42,321 bases of DNA from a bacterium (GTDB lineage: Bacteria; Patescibacteriota; CG2-30-54-11), in NCBI GenBank assembly GCA_029573015.1, contig JAKQHK010000132.1, positions 1-42,321 of the forward strand. The letters run 5' to 3'. The translations under genes and the position numbers were made by a program. How positions within the stretch are numbered: position 1 is the first letter of the stretch; each line of letters begins with the position of its first letter. The notes beneath the pieces were generated by a model, which ran no database searches, had not been told where the DNA came from, and saw nothing but the letters and a program-made list of their open reading frames with translations. Below are positions 27,117 to 35,101 of the stretch, piece after piece.

Positions 27117-28181
27117 ATGTTTTCCCTGCTCATCACCATCGGTTCCTTCCTGTTTGTCTTTGGTGTTCTGGTCATTCTGCATGAACTTGGTCATTTTCTG
27201 ACCGCCCGACTGTTCAAGGTCAAAGTTGAAGAATTTGCCTTTGGCATGCCGCCGCGCATATTTGCAGTAAAAAAAGGCGAAACAGCGTATGCCCTGAATG
27301 CCATTCCCATCGGCGGGTATGTACGGCTGGAGGGCGAGGACGGCTCGGACAGTCCGGCACCAACCAGTTTCCAGAACAAACCAGCCTGGCAACGGATTAT
27401 CATCCTGCTCGCCGGAAGCGTTGTGCATCTGATTTTAGCTATCGTAATTTTTTCACTCTTCATCTTCCGCCAAGGAGAAGCGATTCCGAACCATACCGTT
27501 CAGATCGCCGGCATTACCGATAATAGCCCCGCCGCTGAAGCTAACCTGCTGCCCGGAGATACGATTCTCACCATCAACGGATTAGCTATCACAGAAGTCG
27601 AACAATTTCAGGCTGCCACCGCCGATAAAGCAGGACAGCTCATCAGCATCGAAGTGCAGACGGAGTCAGGCGATGAACGCACCGTCACACTGACACCCCG
27701 ACCGGATCCGCCGGAGGGCGAGGGGGCAGTCGGGGTTTTTATCAGCAGCGGCTACGATCTCCAGTCAGTTAATTTTTTCCGATCCTTCTGGCTGGGCACA
27801 AGGTTCACCTACGTTATTGTCGATGAATCCTTCCAGGCGATCGGTGGTCTGTTCTCATCCATCCTTCTGAAAGCATCAGTTCCAGAGGGAGTATCCGGAC
27901 CCATCGGTATCGCGCGAGTCTCCGGAGAAACCGCCCAGGCGAGCGGGTTCTCCGGTTTGTTCTTCCTGATCGGCATCCTCGGAGCCAACCTCGCAGTGCT
28001 CAACCTGTTTCCCATACCGGGACTGGATGGCGGCAGGATCATCATCATCCTCATCGAACTCGTCCGCAGAAAAAAGCTGTCCCCCCAGCGCGAAGCTCTG
28101 GTACAGGGACTCGGTCTCGCTTTTGTCCTGCTCATCCTGGCCGTGGTGACCTTCAAGGACGTCGCCAGCCTCATCAGCTAA
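27117..28181 (+). CDS. rseP: RseP-like site-2 protease (M50) with PDZ domain
   Basis: VILHELGHFLTARLFKVKVEEFAFGMPPRIF, PDZ (GDTILTINGLAITEVEQF), NLFPIPGLDGGRI. Confidence 0.94.
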   Translation: MFSLLITIGSFLFVFGVLVILHELGHFLTARLFKVKVEEFAFGMPPRIFAVKKGETAYALNAIPIGGYVRLEGEDGSDSPAPTSFQNKPAWQRIIILLAGSVVHLILAIVIFSLFIFRQGEAIPNHTVQIAGITDNSPAAEANLLPGDTILTINGLAITEVEQFQAATADKAGQLISIEVQTESGDERTVTLTPRPDPPEGEGAVGVFISSGYDLQSVNFFRSFWLGTRFTYVIVDESFQAIGGLFSSILLKASVPEGVSGPIGIARVSGETAQASGFSGLFFLIGILGANLAVLNLFPIPGLDGGRIIIILIELVRRKKLSPQREALVQGLGLAFVLLILAVVTFKDVASLIS

Positions 28182-28201
28182 ACCTGCTCGTCATCCGCTT
28201 G

Positions 28202-28245
28202 CGTCATTGCGAGGAACGCAGTGACGAAGCAATCCGAAGTTGACG
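28202..28245 (+). repeat. REP-like repeat copy 1
   Basis: CGTCATTGCGAGGAACGCAGTGACGAAGCAATCCGAAGTTGACG, identical to 28573-28616. Confidence 0.95.
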
Positions 28246-28252
28246 CGCTATT

Positions 28253-28552
28253 TTAATTAACCAACAATGTATACAGATCAAACCAATCAGGATTCATACC
28301 ATTAATCAATAAAATCTTCCTTGCCCTTGATCCAGCTTTTATTTGCTTTTCCCTGTTTATAGCTTCTTCTATGCTATCGTACTGTTCATAATAAACCAAC
28401 TGATCAGCATTGTATCGACAAGAAAAACTTTTCGGATTAACCTTTTCTTTATGTTCATACACTCTTCGTACCAAATCGTTTGTCACGCCTGTATAAAGCA
28501 CTGAATGGCCTTTATTAGTCAGAATGTAAACATAATAGTGTTTATCGAACAT
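28253..28552 (-). CDS. Small GIY-YIG nuclease-domain protein
   Basis: YYVYILTNKGHSVLYTGVTNDLVRRVYEHKEK...NREKQIK. Confidence 0.92.
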   Translation of the reverse strand: MFDKHYYVYILTNKGHSVLYTGVTNDLVRRVYEHKEKVNPKSFSCRYNADQLVYYEQYDSIEEAINREKQIKAGSRARKILLINGMNPDWFDLYTLLVN

Positions 28553-28572
28553 AGGCGTACATTCTTAGTTAA

Positions 28573-28616
28573 CGTCATTGCGAGGAACGCAGTGACGAAG
28601 CAATCCGAAGTTGACG
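28573..28616 (+). repeat. REP-like repeat copy 2
   Basis: Identical 44-mer to 28202-28245. Confidence 0.95.
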
Positions 28617-28669
28617 TACTGTCTCTTTCCTGAGTTTGCTTCGCTACGCTCGCAAAGACATCCTTCTTG

Positions 28670-28712
28670 CGTCATTGCGAGGAACGCAGTGACGAAGCAA
28701 TCTGAGTTGACG
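28670..28712 (+). repeat. REP-like repeat copy 3 (diverged tail); a degenerate inverted half lies at about 28632-28660
   Basis: CGTCATTGCGAGGAACGCAGTGACGAAGCAATCTGAGTTGACG; inverted relative GAGTTTGCTTCGCTACGCTCGCAAAGACA just upstream. Confidence 0.9.
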
Positions 28713-28721
28713 TCTTGTGGG

Positions 28722-30989
28722 CTACAGCTGCAGATACGCCCGCGCAGTCTGATTATCCGGATCAAGTTGTAAAACCTCCCGTGCCACAGATGCTGCCTCC
28801 TGCTGTTTGCCCAGTGCATCCTGGATATAGAGCAGCAGCAACCGCGCGGAGATATCTTCTGGCTTCTGGACAATCGCCTGTTCAGCCTGCGGCAGCGCCT
28901 CGGTAAATCTTCCCAGCGCAGCGTACGTCTGGGCAAGAGTTACCCGCGCTTCATACGAATCAAAGGCATATCTGCCCGGCTTGAAAATATTTTTCATGAT
29001 TTCCAGAGTTGTCTCATATTCGCCCAGATAGTAGTACGCCGCTCCGAGATGTGTCCGGTACTGGTGGTATTGCAGCCAGTTATAATTACCGAACAGCTCT
29101 AGCGCTTTTTCAAATTTACTGATCGCCTCCTCCACACGATTGGCCTGCATGAGCAGGGTGCCCCATTCATCATAGAGATTTGCTTTCCCGGGGCTGAGGG
29201 CTGCTGCCTGCGCATAGGCGGCATCAGCCTCATCAAACCAGGAAGCGTCCTGGGATAGACGCGCCTGCACGCTGTGCAGCCGGGCTAATGCCATGTAATA
29301 ATTCGGTTCCGGCGGCTCGATATCCATCAAGCGTTCCAGCGCATCATACCCCTTATCAAGCAGTTCCTGCTTTTTGTCAACCTCAGCTGTTGCCTCAGCC
29401 GCCTTTTTGTAGGAATTTGCCAGATAGAGATAATACACGCTTTGTTCGGGATAGGTCGCCACCGCTTTTTCATACAGAGCCGCCGCTGCCTGCTGCTGAC
29501 CGCTGTTTTCCAGGTCAGCTGCTTGCTTGAAATACCTGTCTGCCCGTACCGGCAGCATGCTGACATACACGAGCAGTAAACCACCAAGCACGGCGCTTCC
29601 GGTATATATCCAGCCTTTATGCCGTACCCAAACGCTTTTAGCTAAATCAAAAACAGGTGGTTCTTTGTTTTGTCCAAACCGCAAAACTGCTCTGAAACAG
29701 GCAAGGCACAACCAGAAATAGACATAATACACCGTTATCGCAAAACTGAACTGGTTCTGTACCATAAAACCAGAGAAACCTGCCAGACCCGCCATTGCTC
29801 CGAGAGACAGACTCCTCTCTTCCGACCGGGCCGCCTTCAGACCGATGAGGACGGTACTGACGAGTAAAACCGCATAACCCGCCAGACCAACCAGACCGGT
29901 CATATAGGCCACATCAAGCACGGCATTATGGGTACGATCCGGAATAATGTTGGTACCCTCGGTATTTGCCGCCCGGGCGTCGTAGTATTGCGAAAAAGTG
30001 GCATAGAGAGACTCGGGTCCATGCCCGAAAACCGGCCGATCCTTTATCCCCTCCAGTGCTCCCTCCCAGAAATAGAGTCGCGTCTTGTAGGTGGCACTGT
30101 CCAGTCTGATAGCCCGCTGCGCCGTTTGCCGGACAGAAGTCGGGATGATAAGCAATGCCCCGAATACCACCAGCAGCAAAAAAAAAGTGCCCAGTACATA
30201 TCTGCCGATCCGGCTCCGGAAACGCCAAGTATACAGGAGGAAAAACGTACCGGCCGCGGCGATGCAGCCGAGCAGTGCTCCGCGGCTGGCAGTAGCGTAC
30301 GCGCAAAATAACTGACCGAGCAGCAATAGCATCATGAGCAATTTTCCCCACCACTGCCGGATGAGCAGTAAACCGATCAGGGTACAGGGAAAAATTATCG
30401 CGATATATCCGCCCAGAAAGTTCGGCTGGCCGAAAGTGCTGAAGATGCGGTTGCCAAAGGCCATGCCCCGCCAGTTTAACCAGTCGAGGCCAGCCCGCTG
30501 GATGAGACCATAAAGTACTACCGGGACACTGCCTGCTATAATCGCGAACCAGATACGTTTGAGCTGGGATGCACGTCGCAGCTCGCTCGCCAGAATAAGA
30601 AAAAAGACGAGGTAATGTGCCTCCGTCAGCCACCCCTGCATCCGGAAGTATGATCCCCAGAAACTTGTATGCGGTACCCGGGAAAAAAAAGTGGCCAGTG
30701 TAAAAGTGATGAAATATATCAGCACCGCTCTGGAAAAAAGAGTCGGCATACGTTGCAGCTTACGTCGCTCCAGTAACGCAATAATCCAAAAAAATGCCAT
30801 CACCTCAACTGCCCCGCGAAACAGCGCGACTTTATCAAGCTCGAATATTTGTTTGGTATGCGTATTGATGTACATCGGCAATAGAACGATTACCCCGAGC
30901 CAAATTGCCTCGAGCACATACTCTGCCCAGATGCGTTGTAAACGGGGAGCTTGTGCTTCCTGGTGTTTCTTGTGCTTTTTTTTCCCCAT
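28722..30989 (-). CDS. O-antigen ligase-like (Wzy/WaaL) polytopic membrane protein with C-terminal TPR repeats
   Basis: About 12 TM segments, FGHGPESLYATFSQYYDAR..IPDRTHNAVLDVAYMTGLVGL (ligase motif), then several TPRs to the C-terminus. Confidence 0.88.
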   Translation of the reverse strand: MGKKKHKKHQEAQAPRLQRIWAEYVLEAIWLGVIVLLPMYINTHTKQIFELDKVALFRGAVEVMAFFWIIALLERRKLQRMPTLFSRAVLIYFITFTLATFFSRVPHTSFWGSYFRMQGWLTEAHYLVFFLILASELRRASQLKRIWFAIIAGSVPVVLYGLIQRAGLDWLNWRGMAFGNRIFSTFGQPNFLGGYIAIIFPCTLIGLLLIRQWWGKLLMMLLLLGQLFCAYATASRGALLGCIAAAGTFFLLYTWRFRSRIGRYVLGTFFLLLVVFGALLIIPTSVRQTAQRAIRLDSATYKTRLYFWEGALEGIKDRPVFGHGPESLYATFSQYYDARAANTEGTNIIPDRTHNAVLDVAYMTGLVGLAGYAVLLVSTVLIGLKAARSEERSLSLGAMAGLAGFSGFMVQNQFSFAITVYYVYFWLCLACFRAVLRFGQNKEPPVFDLAKSVWVRHKGWIYTGSAVLGGLLLVYVSMLPVRADRYFKQAADLENSGQQQAAAALYEKAVATYPEQSVYYLYLANSYKKAAEATAEVDKKQELLDKGYDALERLMDIEPPEPNYYMALARLHSVQARLSQDASWFDEADAAYAQAAALSPGKANLYDEWGTLLMQANRVEEAISKFEKALELFGNYNWLQYHQYRTHLGAAYYYLGEYETTLEIMKNIFKPGRYAFDSYEARVTLAQTYAALGRFTEALPQAEQAIVQKPEDISARLLLLYIQDALGKQQEAASVAREVLQLDPDNQTARAYLQL

Positions 30990-31052
30990 ACTTCCTCCTG
31001 ATTACCAGTTGCATTATACACAGTTTCCGTAAAACACCTCAAAACATTTCCT

Positions 31053-31081
31053 TTGACAAGCACGAGCATCCCCGCTACACT
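31053..31081 (+). promoter_or_regulatory. Sigma-70-like promoter upstream of the tRNA-Gly locus
   Basis: TTGACA (31053-31058), 17-bp spacer, TACACT (31076-31081). Confidence 0.6.
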
Positions 31082-31173
31082 ACCTTTCGTGGTCAGAATC
31101 AATTCATACCGATTCAGTGCGAACTTTTCCAGTTTTTTAACGCTTATGCCTACGAAGTGAATCAGCGTAATAT

Positions 31174-31277
31174 TTGGCTGAAGAAGCGGACCTGCGCGCC
31201 GCAGTAAATCGAAGCGTACTGCTTGGCTGCAGTGGCGGGCCTGCCCGCCGAAGTGAGCCGAAGGCGAACGTAGGCGG
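31174..31277 (+). repeat. Tandem diverged hairpin repeat (period 49 nt) immediately 5' of tRNA-Gly
   Basis: Unit A starts TTGGCTG at 31174 and unit B starts TTGGCTG at 31223; both carry CCTGCxCGCCGxAGTxxxxCGAAG; unit B has hairpin GGCGGGC-CT-GCCCGCC (31234-31249). Confidence 0.6.
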
Positions 31278-31348
31278 GTGTCGTATAATGGCTATTATGC
31301 CAGCCTTCCAAGCTGGACATACGGGTTCGATTCCCGTCACCCGCTCCA
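31273..31348 (+). tRNA. tRNA-Gly(TCC), CCA encoded
   Basis: Acceptor GCGGGTG/CACCCGC, anticodon arm CCAGC-CTTCCAA-GCTGG, T-arm ACGGG-TTCGATT-CCCGT, discriminator T + CCA. Confidence 0.96.
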
Positions 31349-31435
31349 AAGATTACTTCTTCAGTATCAATCATGGCTAGCTGCACCTTTAATGCAGGAG
31401 CCTGCCCTGAATGCGAATGAAATGAGTCGTTCAGG

Positions 31436-31448
31436 GTCACCCGCTCCA
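31436..31448 (+). repeat. Duplicate of the tRNA-Gly 3' end (GTCACCCGCTCCA)
   Basis: Identical to 31336-31348, offset exactly 100 nt, with no tRNA body attached. Confidence 0.8.
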
Positions 31449-31548
31449 CTGCTATCTGAGCGATTCGGCCACAAGGGCGAAAAGCTTAGAGATCAGAGTC
31501 CCGTACATGTACCGACAATTTACTATCAGTTAGTAACTGCAAATCCGC

Positions 31549-31782
31549 ATGACCTACGAAGACAAACGCAAAGATTTGATTAAAACCATTGCCTTTATTA
31601 CCATCCTGATTCTTTCAGGCATGGGCATTATATTCGGAATATTCACCTGCGTATTCAAAGGATCCTGCCGCAGGACATCTCTGACTGAAAAAACCGGTGG
31701 TCTTGCCACCCGCCTCAAAAAAGCCTTCCACCGCTTTTCCGAGGGAGGCAGGTTAACTGATGCGGAAGCTAAAAAAGAATAG
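31549..31782 (+). CDS. Small single-TM membrane protein
   Basis: 77 aa; TM TIAFITILILSGMGIIFGIFTCVF; first gene of the Rrf2/NikR operon. Confidence 0.55.
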   Translation: MTYEDKRKDLIKTIAFITILILSGMGIIFGIFTCVFKGSCRRTSLTEKTGGLATRLKKAFHRFSEGGRLTDAEAKKE

Positions 31783-31805
31783 TTTACCATACGAGATTCG
31801 AGCGC

Positions 31806-32234
31806 ATGTTCATCACCAAACAGACTGACTATGCGGTACTACTCATGACCCGGCTGGCTGAACTGACTGACTCTTCAGAACCGCTTTCACTCATGAAATT
31901 TGCGGACGAAGAACAGATATCCTTCTATTTCCTCCAGCGCATCGCCCGCAAGCTGAAACATGCCAAACTGATCAAAGGGGTGGAAGGACGCAAGGGTGGC
32001 TATTTTCTGAGCAAATCAGCTGCCGAGACAACCCTCGGATCGATCATCCGGGCGCTGGAAGGAAGCTTCCGTATCTCTGATTGCGCCCAGGAATCCCTCA
32101 AGCATAAACCCTGCAAGCGCGAAGCAACCTGCCGGACCAAAAAAGTCTGGCTGCAGTTTAAAAACCAAACTGTTGCCTATTTCGACAAAATTTCCCTGCA
32201 GCATGTCCTCGACAATGCGCTGCCTGACTGGTAA
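31806..32234 (+). CDS. Rrf2 family transcriptional regulator with three conserved-type cysteines
   Basis: MFITKQTDYAVLLMTRLAEL..YFLQRIARKLKHAKLIKGVEGRKGGYFLSKSAAETTLGSIIRALEG; C-x9-C-x5-C. Confidence 0.92.
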   Translation: MFITKQTDYAVLLMTRLAELTDSSEPLSLMKFADEEQISFYFLQRIARKLKHAKLIKGVEGRKGGYFLSKSAAETTLGSIIRALEGSFRISDCAQESLKHKPCKREATCRTKKVWLQFKNQTVAYFDKISLQHVLDNALPDW

Positions 32235-32247
32235 CCCGAGAGCATCC

Positions 32248-32658
32248 ATGTCCAAAACCAAACGTGTCAGCCTGTCCCTGCCAGCTGCACTTGTCGATCT
32301 GTTTGACGGGTATTTTCGCGAACGGGGGATTACCAATCGTTCCCAGGCTATCGAGCTCATCCTTCAGGATTACCTAGCCCATGCTACCCTGCCCGCTACC
32401 AGACAGGTCGGCGGCGTCATCATGGTGATCTACGATCATCAGCAGGCCACCATCATTGAAAAGCTCACCCAGGTGCAGCATGCGCACCATCAGGTGATAA
32501 CCACTGTCCAGCACCTCCATCTCGATGGGGCGACCTGTCTGGAAGCAATATTTGTCCGCGGCGCAGGGAACAAAATAGAAAAACTCTATGATGCCCTGCG
32601 CGCGGTCAAAGGCATAACCCTGAACCGTTCCCTGCTCACCCCCCTGAATGCCCACTAA
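32248..32658 (+). CDS. nikR: NikR-like nickel-responsive (RHH + ACT-like) regulator
   Basis: RVSLSLPAALVDLFDGYFRERGITNRSQAIELILQDYL; metal-site pattern H..(VQ)HLHLDGATCLE. Start ATG 32248 inside ORF 32173. Confidence 0.85.
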   Translation: MSKTKRVSLSLPAALVDLFDGYFRERGITNRSQAIELILQDYLAHATLPATRQVGGVIMVIYDHQQATIIEKLTQVQHAHHQVITTVQHLHLDGATCLEAIFVRGAGNKIEKLYDALRAVKGITLNRSLLTPLNAH

Positions 32659-32659
32659 A

Positions 32660-32688
32660 AAAAGCCCCGGATACCCGGGGCTTTTTCA
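32660..32688 (+). terminator. Bidirectional terminator between nikR and ferritin
   Basis: AAAAAGCCCCGG-ATAC-CCGGGGCTTTTT between convergent genes. Confidence 0.93.
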
Positions 32689-32707
32689 TATACAACAGTA
32701 CGATTAC

Positions 32708-33211
32708 TTATTCTGCGGTAAACTCCCGATTACCCAGCTCGGCATCAAGCATCATCAGACCAGGCCCGCTCTCACCGATCAGCGCCAGTTTGTCGAGAAT
32801 ATCCTGCATGCTGCTTTCCTCCTCTACTTGCTCGGTCACGAACCACTGAAGCATGATTTCAGAAGCATGATCCTTGGTTTCCTTGGCGAGATTCATGAGC
32901 AGTTCGATCCGACCGGAAATGAACTGTTCATGCTTGAGGGCTGCCTCAAATACTTCCTTGATGGAAGTATAGCGTGCCGATGGTTCCTGCAATGCTTTGT
33001 AGCGAACCGGTTCTCCCCGTTCAGCCAAGAAATCGACAAACTTCCGGGAGTGTAATTGCTCTTCTAAGCCCTGCACTTTGAAAAAATTGGCAAAGCCCTT
33101 GAGATTGCGTTCGAGAAAATAGGCTTCCATGCCCATGTATATATAGGCAGATTCGAACTCATGAGTTACCTGATTGTTTAATTCCTGGGAGAGATTGGCT
33201 GGCAGTTTCAT
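32708..33211 (-). CDS. ftn: Ferritin
   Basis: LNNQVTHEFESAYIYMGMEAYF...GLEEQLHSRKFVDFLAERGEPV...EEESSMQDIL. Confidence 0.95.
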   Translation of the reverse strand: MKLPANLSQELNNQVTHEFESAYIYMGMEAYFLERNLKGFANFFKVQGLEEQLHSRKFVDFLAERGEPVRYKALQEPSARYTSIKEVFEAALKHEQFISGRIELLMNLAKETKDHASEIMLQWFVTEQVEEESSMQDILDKLALIGESGPGLMMLDAELGNREFTAE

Positions 33212-33233
33212 GATGAACTCCTTATGTTATTAA

Positions 33234-33277
33234 TTGTAACTATTACAAATTATAAATGAGTATAATCAATTTGTAAA
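33234..33277 (-). promoter_or_regulatory. Ferritin promoter with overlapping inverted-repeat operator
   Basis: Minus strand: TTTACA (33277-33272), 17-bp spacer, TATAAT (33254-33249), immediately followed by TTGTAA-TAG-TTACAA (33248-33234); AAGGAG SD before ATG. Confidence 0.75.
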
Positions 33278-33284
33278 GAGTTAT

Positions 33285-34244
33285 TTACTCGCTATGCGAG
33301 ATCTTCTTTCGGCGCAGCAAACGAACATAATACCGCCAGTGCCAGAAGAAATGATACATGCCGATATACGCCATGAAGATTGAAGCCTCCGCATGCAGCC
33401 AGAGCAGTTGACGCGGCAAGCGTGGAAACCAGAGAAGATCGCGCTGCATGCTGAGTAGTAAACCAGTTACTGCCGATATGATAAAACTAACCGCAAGAAC
33501 ACTATTCCAGAATTTCCGCTCAGAAGCCAGTGTGACCTTGCCTGCCAAAACGAAGAGTTTCCCGATCAGAAACAGCACGGCTGCCAACAGGGACAGTGCA
33601 ATAAAGTGATAACTATCAGTTATGGATGCTTTCACGGTCACCGCAGCAGTAGATGCTGTTGTCGCATTGGCGCTTGAGGTACTGATTTCTGCCTGAGTAC
33701 GATCGATGCCGATATCTGTTTCTATCTCCGCACCATCTACATGTTTTTCATCATAGACAGCTTGGGCAATATCTTTGATGGCTGTAGGAGTCATGCCATA
33801 GGTGTCATGCAAAAAAGCAATCGTCGTGTCGCTGTTCAAACTGCTCGCTCCACTTTCCAACTTCAAATGATTAAGCAAACATTCAACCGGGATATCTCCC
33901 CAGTACTCGGCGAGTTCAGCAATAGTCAACGCTTTCAAAGCACTGCCGGAAATATGAAATGCATACTCATCCTGAACAGCATCCACAGGATCGGCTATCT
34001 CTCCGTCTGACATAACCGGGACAGAATCGTCAACAACCTGCGGAGAAGCAACTATTACTCTCTCCTCCGGAGCTGGTTCAGAAAGATCACAAATGCCGTT
34101 CCCGTCTGTGTCGATATACCGGGCGCAGTCCCCGGGATAGGGATCATTTTCCAAACCAAACGGACAATCATCCCAGGCATATGCCGGTGCAGCTATCAAT
34201 AAGGATACTGTAATTCCAAATAGTAAAAAGTATTTTTTCAGCAT
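33285..34244 (-). CDS. Secreted/membrane protein: signal peptide, Ca-binding-like DTDGNGICD motif, C-terminal multi-TM domain (DUF4405/cytochrome b-like)
   Basis: MLKKYFLLFGITVSLLIAAPAYA; YIDTDGNGICDLSEP; SGSALKALTIAELAEYWGDIPVECLLNHLKLE; TM region with LWLHAEASIFMAYIGMYHFFWHWRYY. Confidence 0.65.
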   Translation of the reverse strand: MLKKYFLLFGITVSLLIAAPAYAWDDCPFGLENDPYPGDCARYIDTDGNGICDLSEPAPEERVIVASPQVVDDSVPVMSDGEIADPVDAVQDEYAFHISGSALKALTIAELAEYWGDIPVECLLNHLKLESGASSLNSDTTIAFLHDTYGMTPTAIKDIAQAVYDEKHVDGAEIETDIGIDRTQAEISTSSANATTASTAAVTVKASITDSYHFIALSLLAAVLFLIGKLFVLAGKVTLASERKFWNSVLAVSFIISAVTGLLLSMQRDLLWFPRLPRQLLWLHAEASIFMAYIGMYHFFWHWRYYVRLLRRKKISHSE

Positions 34245-34347
34245 GTCTTTCTCCTGACTATGACTTCATCATCTCATAGGAGTATGAAGATTTCATGAAG
34301 ACATACTGTATTTAACCACACCTCTCCCCAGACGCAAGAAGAATCTG

Positions 34348-34980
34348 TTACAGAATAAATTTCTGCTTTTTACTGGAGCGGTTACTGAGTATAAGCAGAA
34401 TAATACCAATACCCAACGCGCACCCGATCCAGCCGACCGCCATCCCAAGCCAGCGGACTTTTTGTGCGATGAGCACGTTGTATTCAAGCAACGATGCTTT
34501 ATTCAGTAAATACTCCCAGTCATGGATTGTTGGTCCAGGGGCAAAAGAAACCAGAGGTAAGAGCTGCGCGCGCGCATCGTCGATATAGCGGGCAATACCA
34601 ATCAGATTCGTTGCCAGCCAGACAAAAGTGAAACTGACTGCCAGATAATCGCGCTGACGCCAAAACATCCAGCCTATGAGTATAGGCGCTGCTAATTGGG
34701 CAATTGTTCCTCCTGCCACATAGAGCCAGGCGCCTGCCCAGAAAAAAAGCAGATGACCTGTCTCATGGATTCCCATATTTATTCCGGAAAGAAAGCTCGC
34801 ATAGCCGGCATCACGTAGATGATGGAGCATGATCCAAAACATCCAGCCGAGCACCGGCAGCCGGAGGAGTGCGGACTGCCCGCGCATCTGTTCCTGCACG
34901 CGTTTCAACCAGCCAAAACCACCTGACGGCGTATCTGCTTCCGGGTAACGCACCTGCACCAGACTGCGTTCTGATTCCAT
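34348..34980 (-). CDS. Polytopic membrane protein with HExGH motif (uncharacterised, M50-like)
   Basis: SGINMGIHETGHLLFFWAGAWLYVAGGTIAQLAAPILIGWMFW...NLIGIARYIDDARAQ...HDWEYLL; start placed at ATG 34980 because a terminator (35047-35074) separates it from the longer ORF start. Confidence 0.65.
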   Translation of the reverse strand: MESERSLVQVRYPEADTPSGGFGWLKRVQEQMRGQSALLRLPVLGWMFWIMLHHLRDAGYASFLSGINMGIHETGHLLFFWAGAWLYVAGGTIAQLAAPILIGWMFWRQRDYLAVSFTFVWLATNLIGIARYIDDARAQLLPLVSFAPGPTIHDWEYLLNKASLLEYNVLIAQKVRWLGMAVGWIGCALGIGIILLILSNRSSKKQKFIL

Positions 34981-35046
34981 GATGCCTTCTGCGATAAAAT
35001 GCACTGTATCACTATAGTATACCTGAGCAACAGGGAAAAAAGCTAT

Positions 35047-35074
35047 CAAAAAAGGCTGCCCCGAAGAGCAGCCT
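35047..35074 (-). terminator. Rho-independent terminator after the small PspC gene
   Basis: Minus strand AGGCTGC-TCTTCGGG-GCAGCCTTTTTT. Confidence 0.85.
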
Positions 35075-35101
35075 CGTGCATTCAGTTTCCGTATCCTCTC
35101 A

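Noticed and set aside
28202-28712. CRISPR array
   Set aside because: Only three copies, irregular spacing, a gene between copies 1 and 2, internally palindromic REP-like units; no cas genes.
28565-28936. 123-aa minus ORF reading through the REP-like repeats
   Set aside because: Encodes the usual spurious C-E-R-S-E-A-N peptide of translated REP repeats.
29926-30633. 235-aa alternative-frame minus ORF inside the O-antigen ligase gene
   Set aside because: Overlaps a TM-rich conserved frame on the same strand; translation has no hydrophobic pattern or family motif.
31549-32234. Toxin–antitoxin pair (small TM protein + regulator)
   Set aside because: The regulator is a clear Rrf2 protein and the small protein has no toxin-like features beyond one TM; evidence insufficient.
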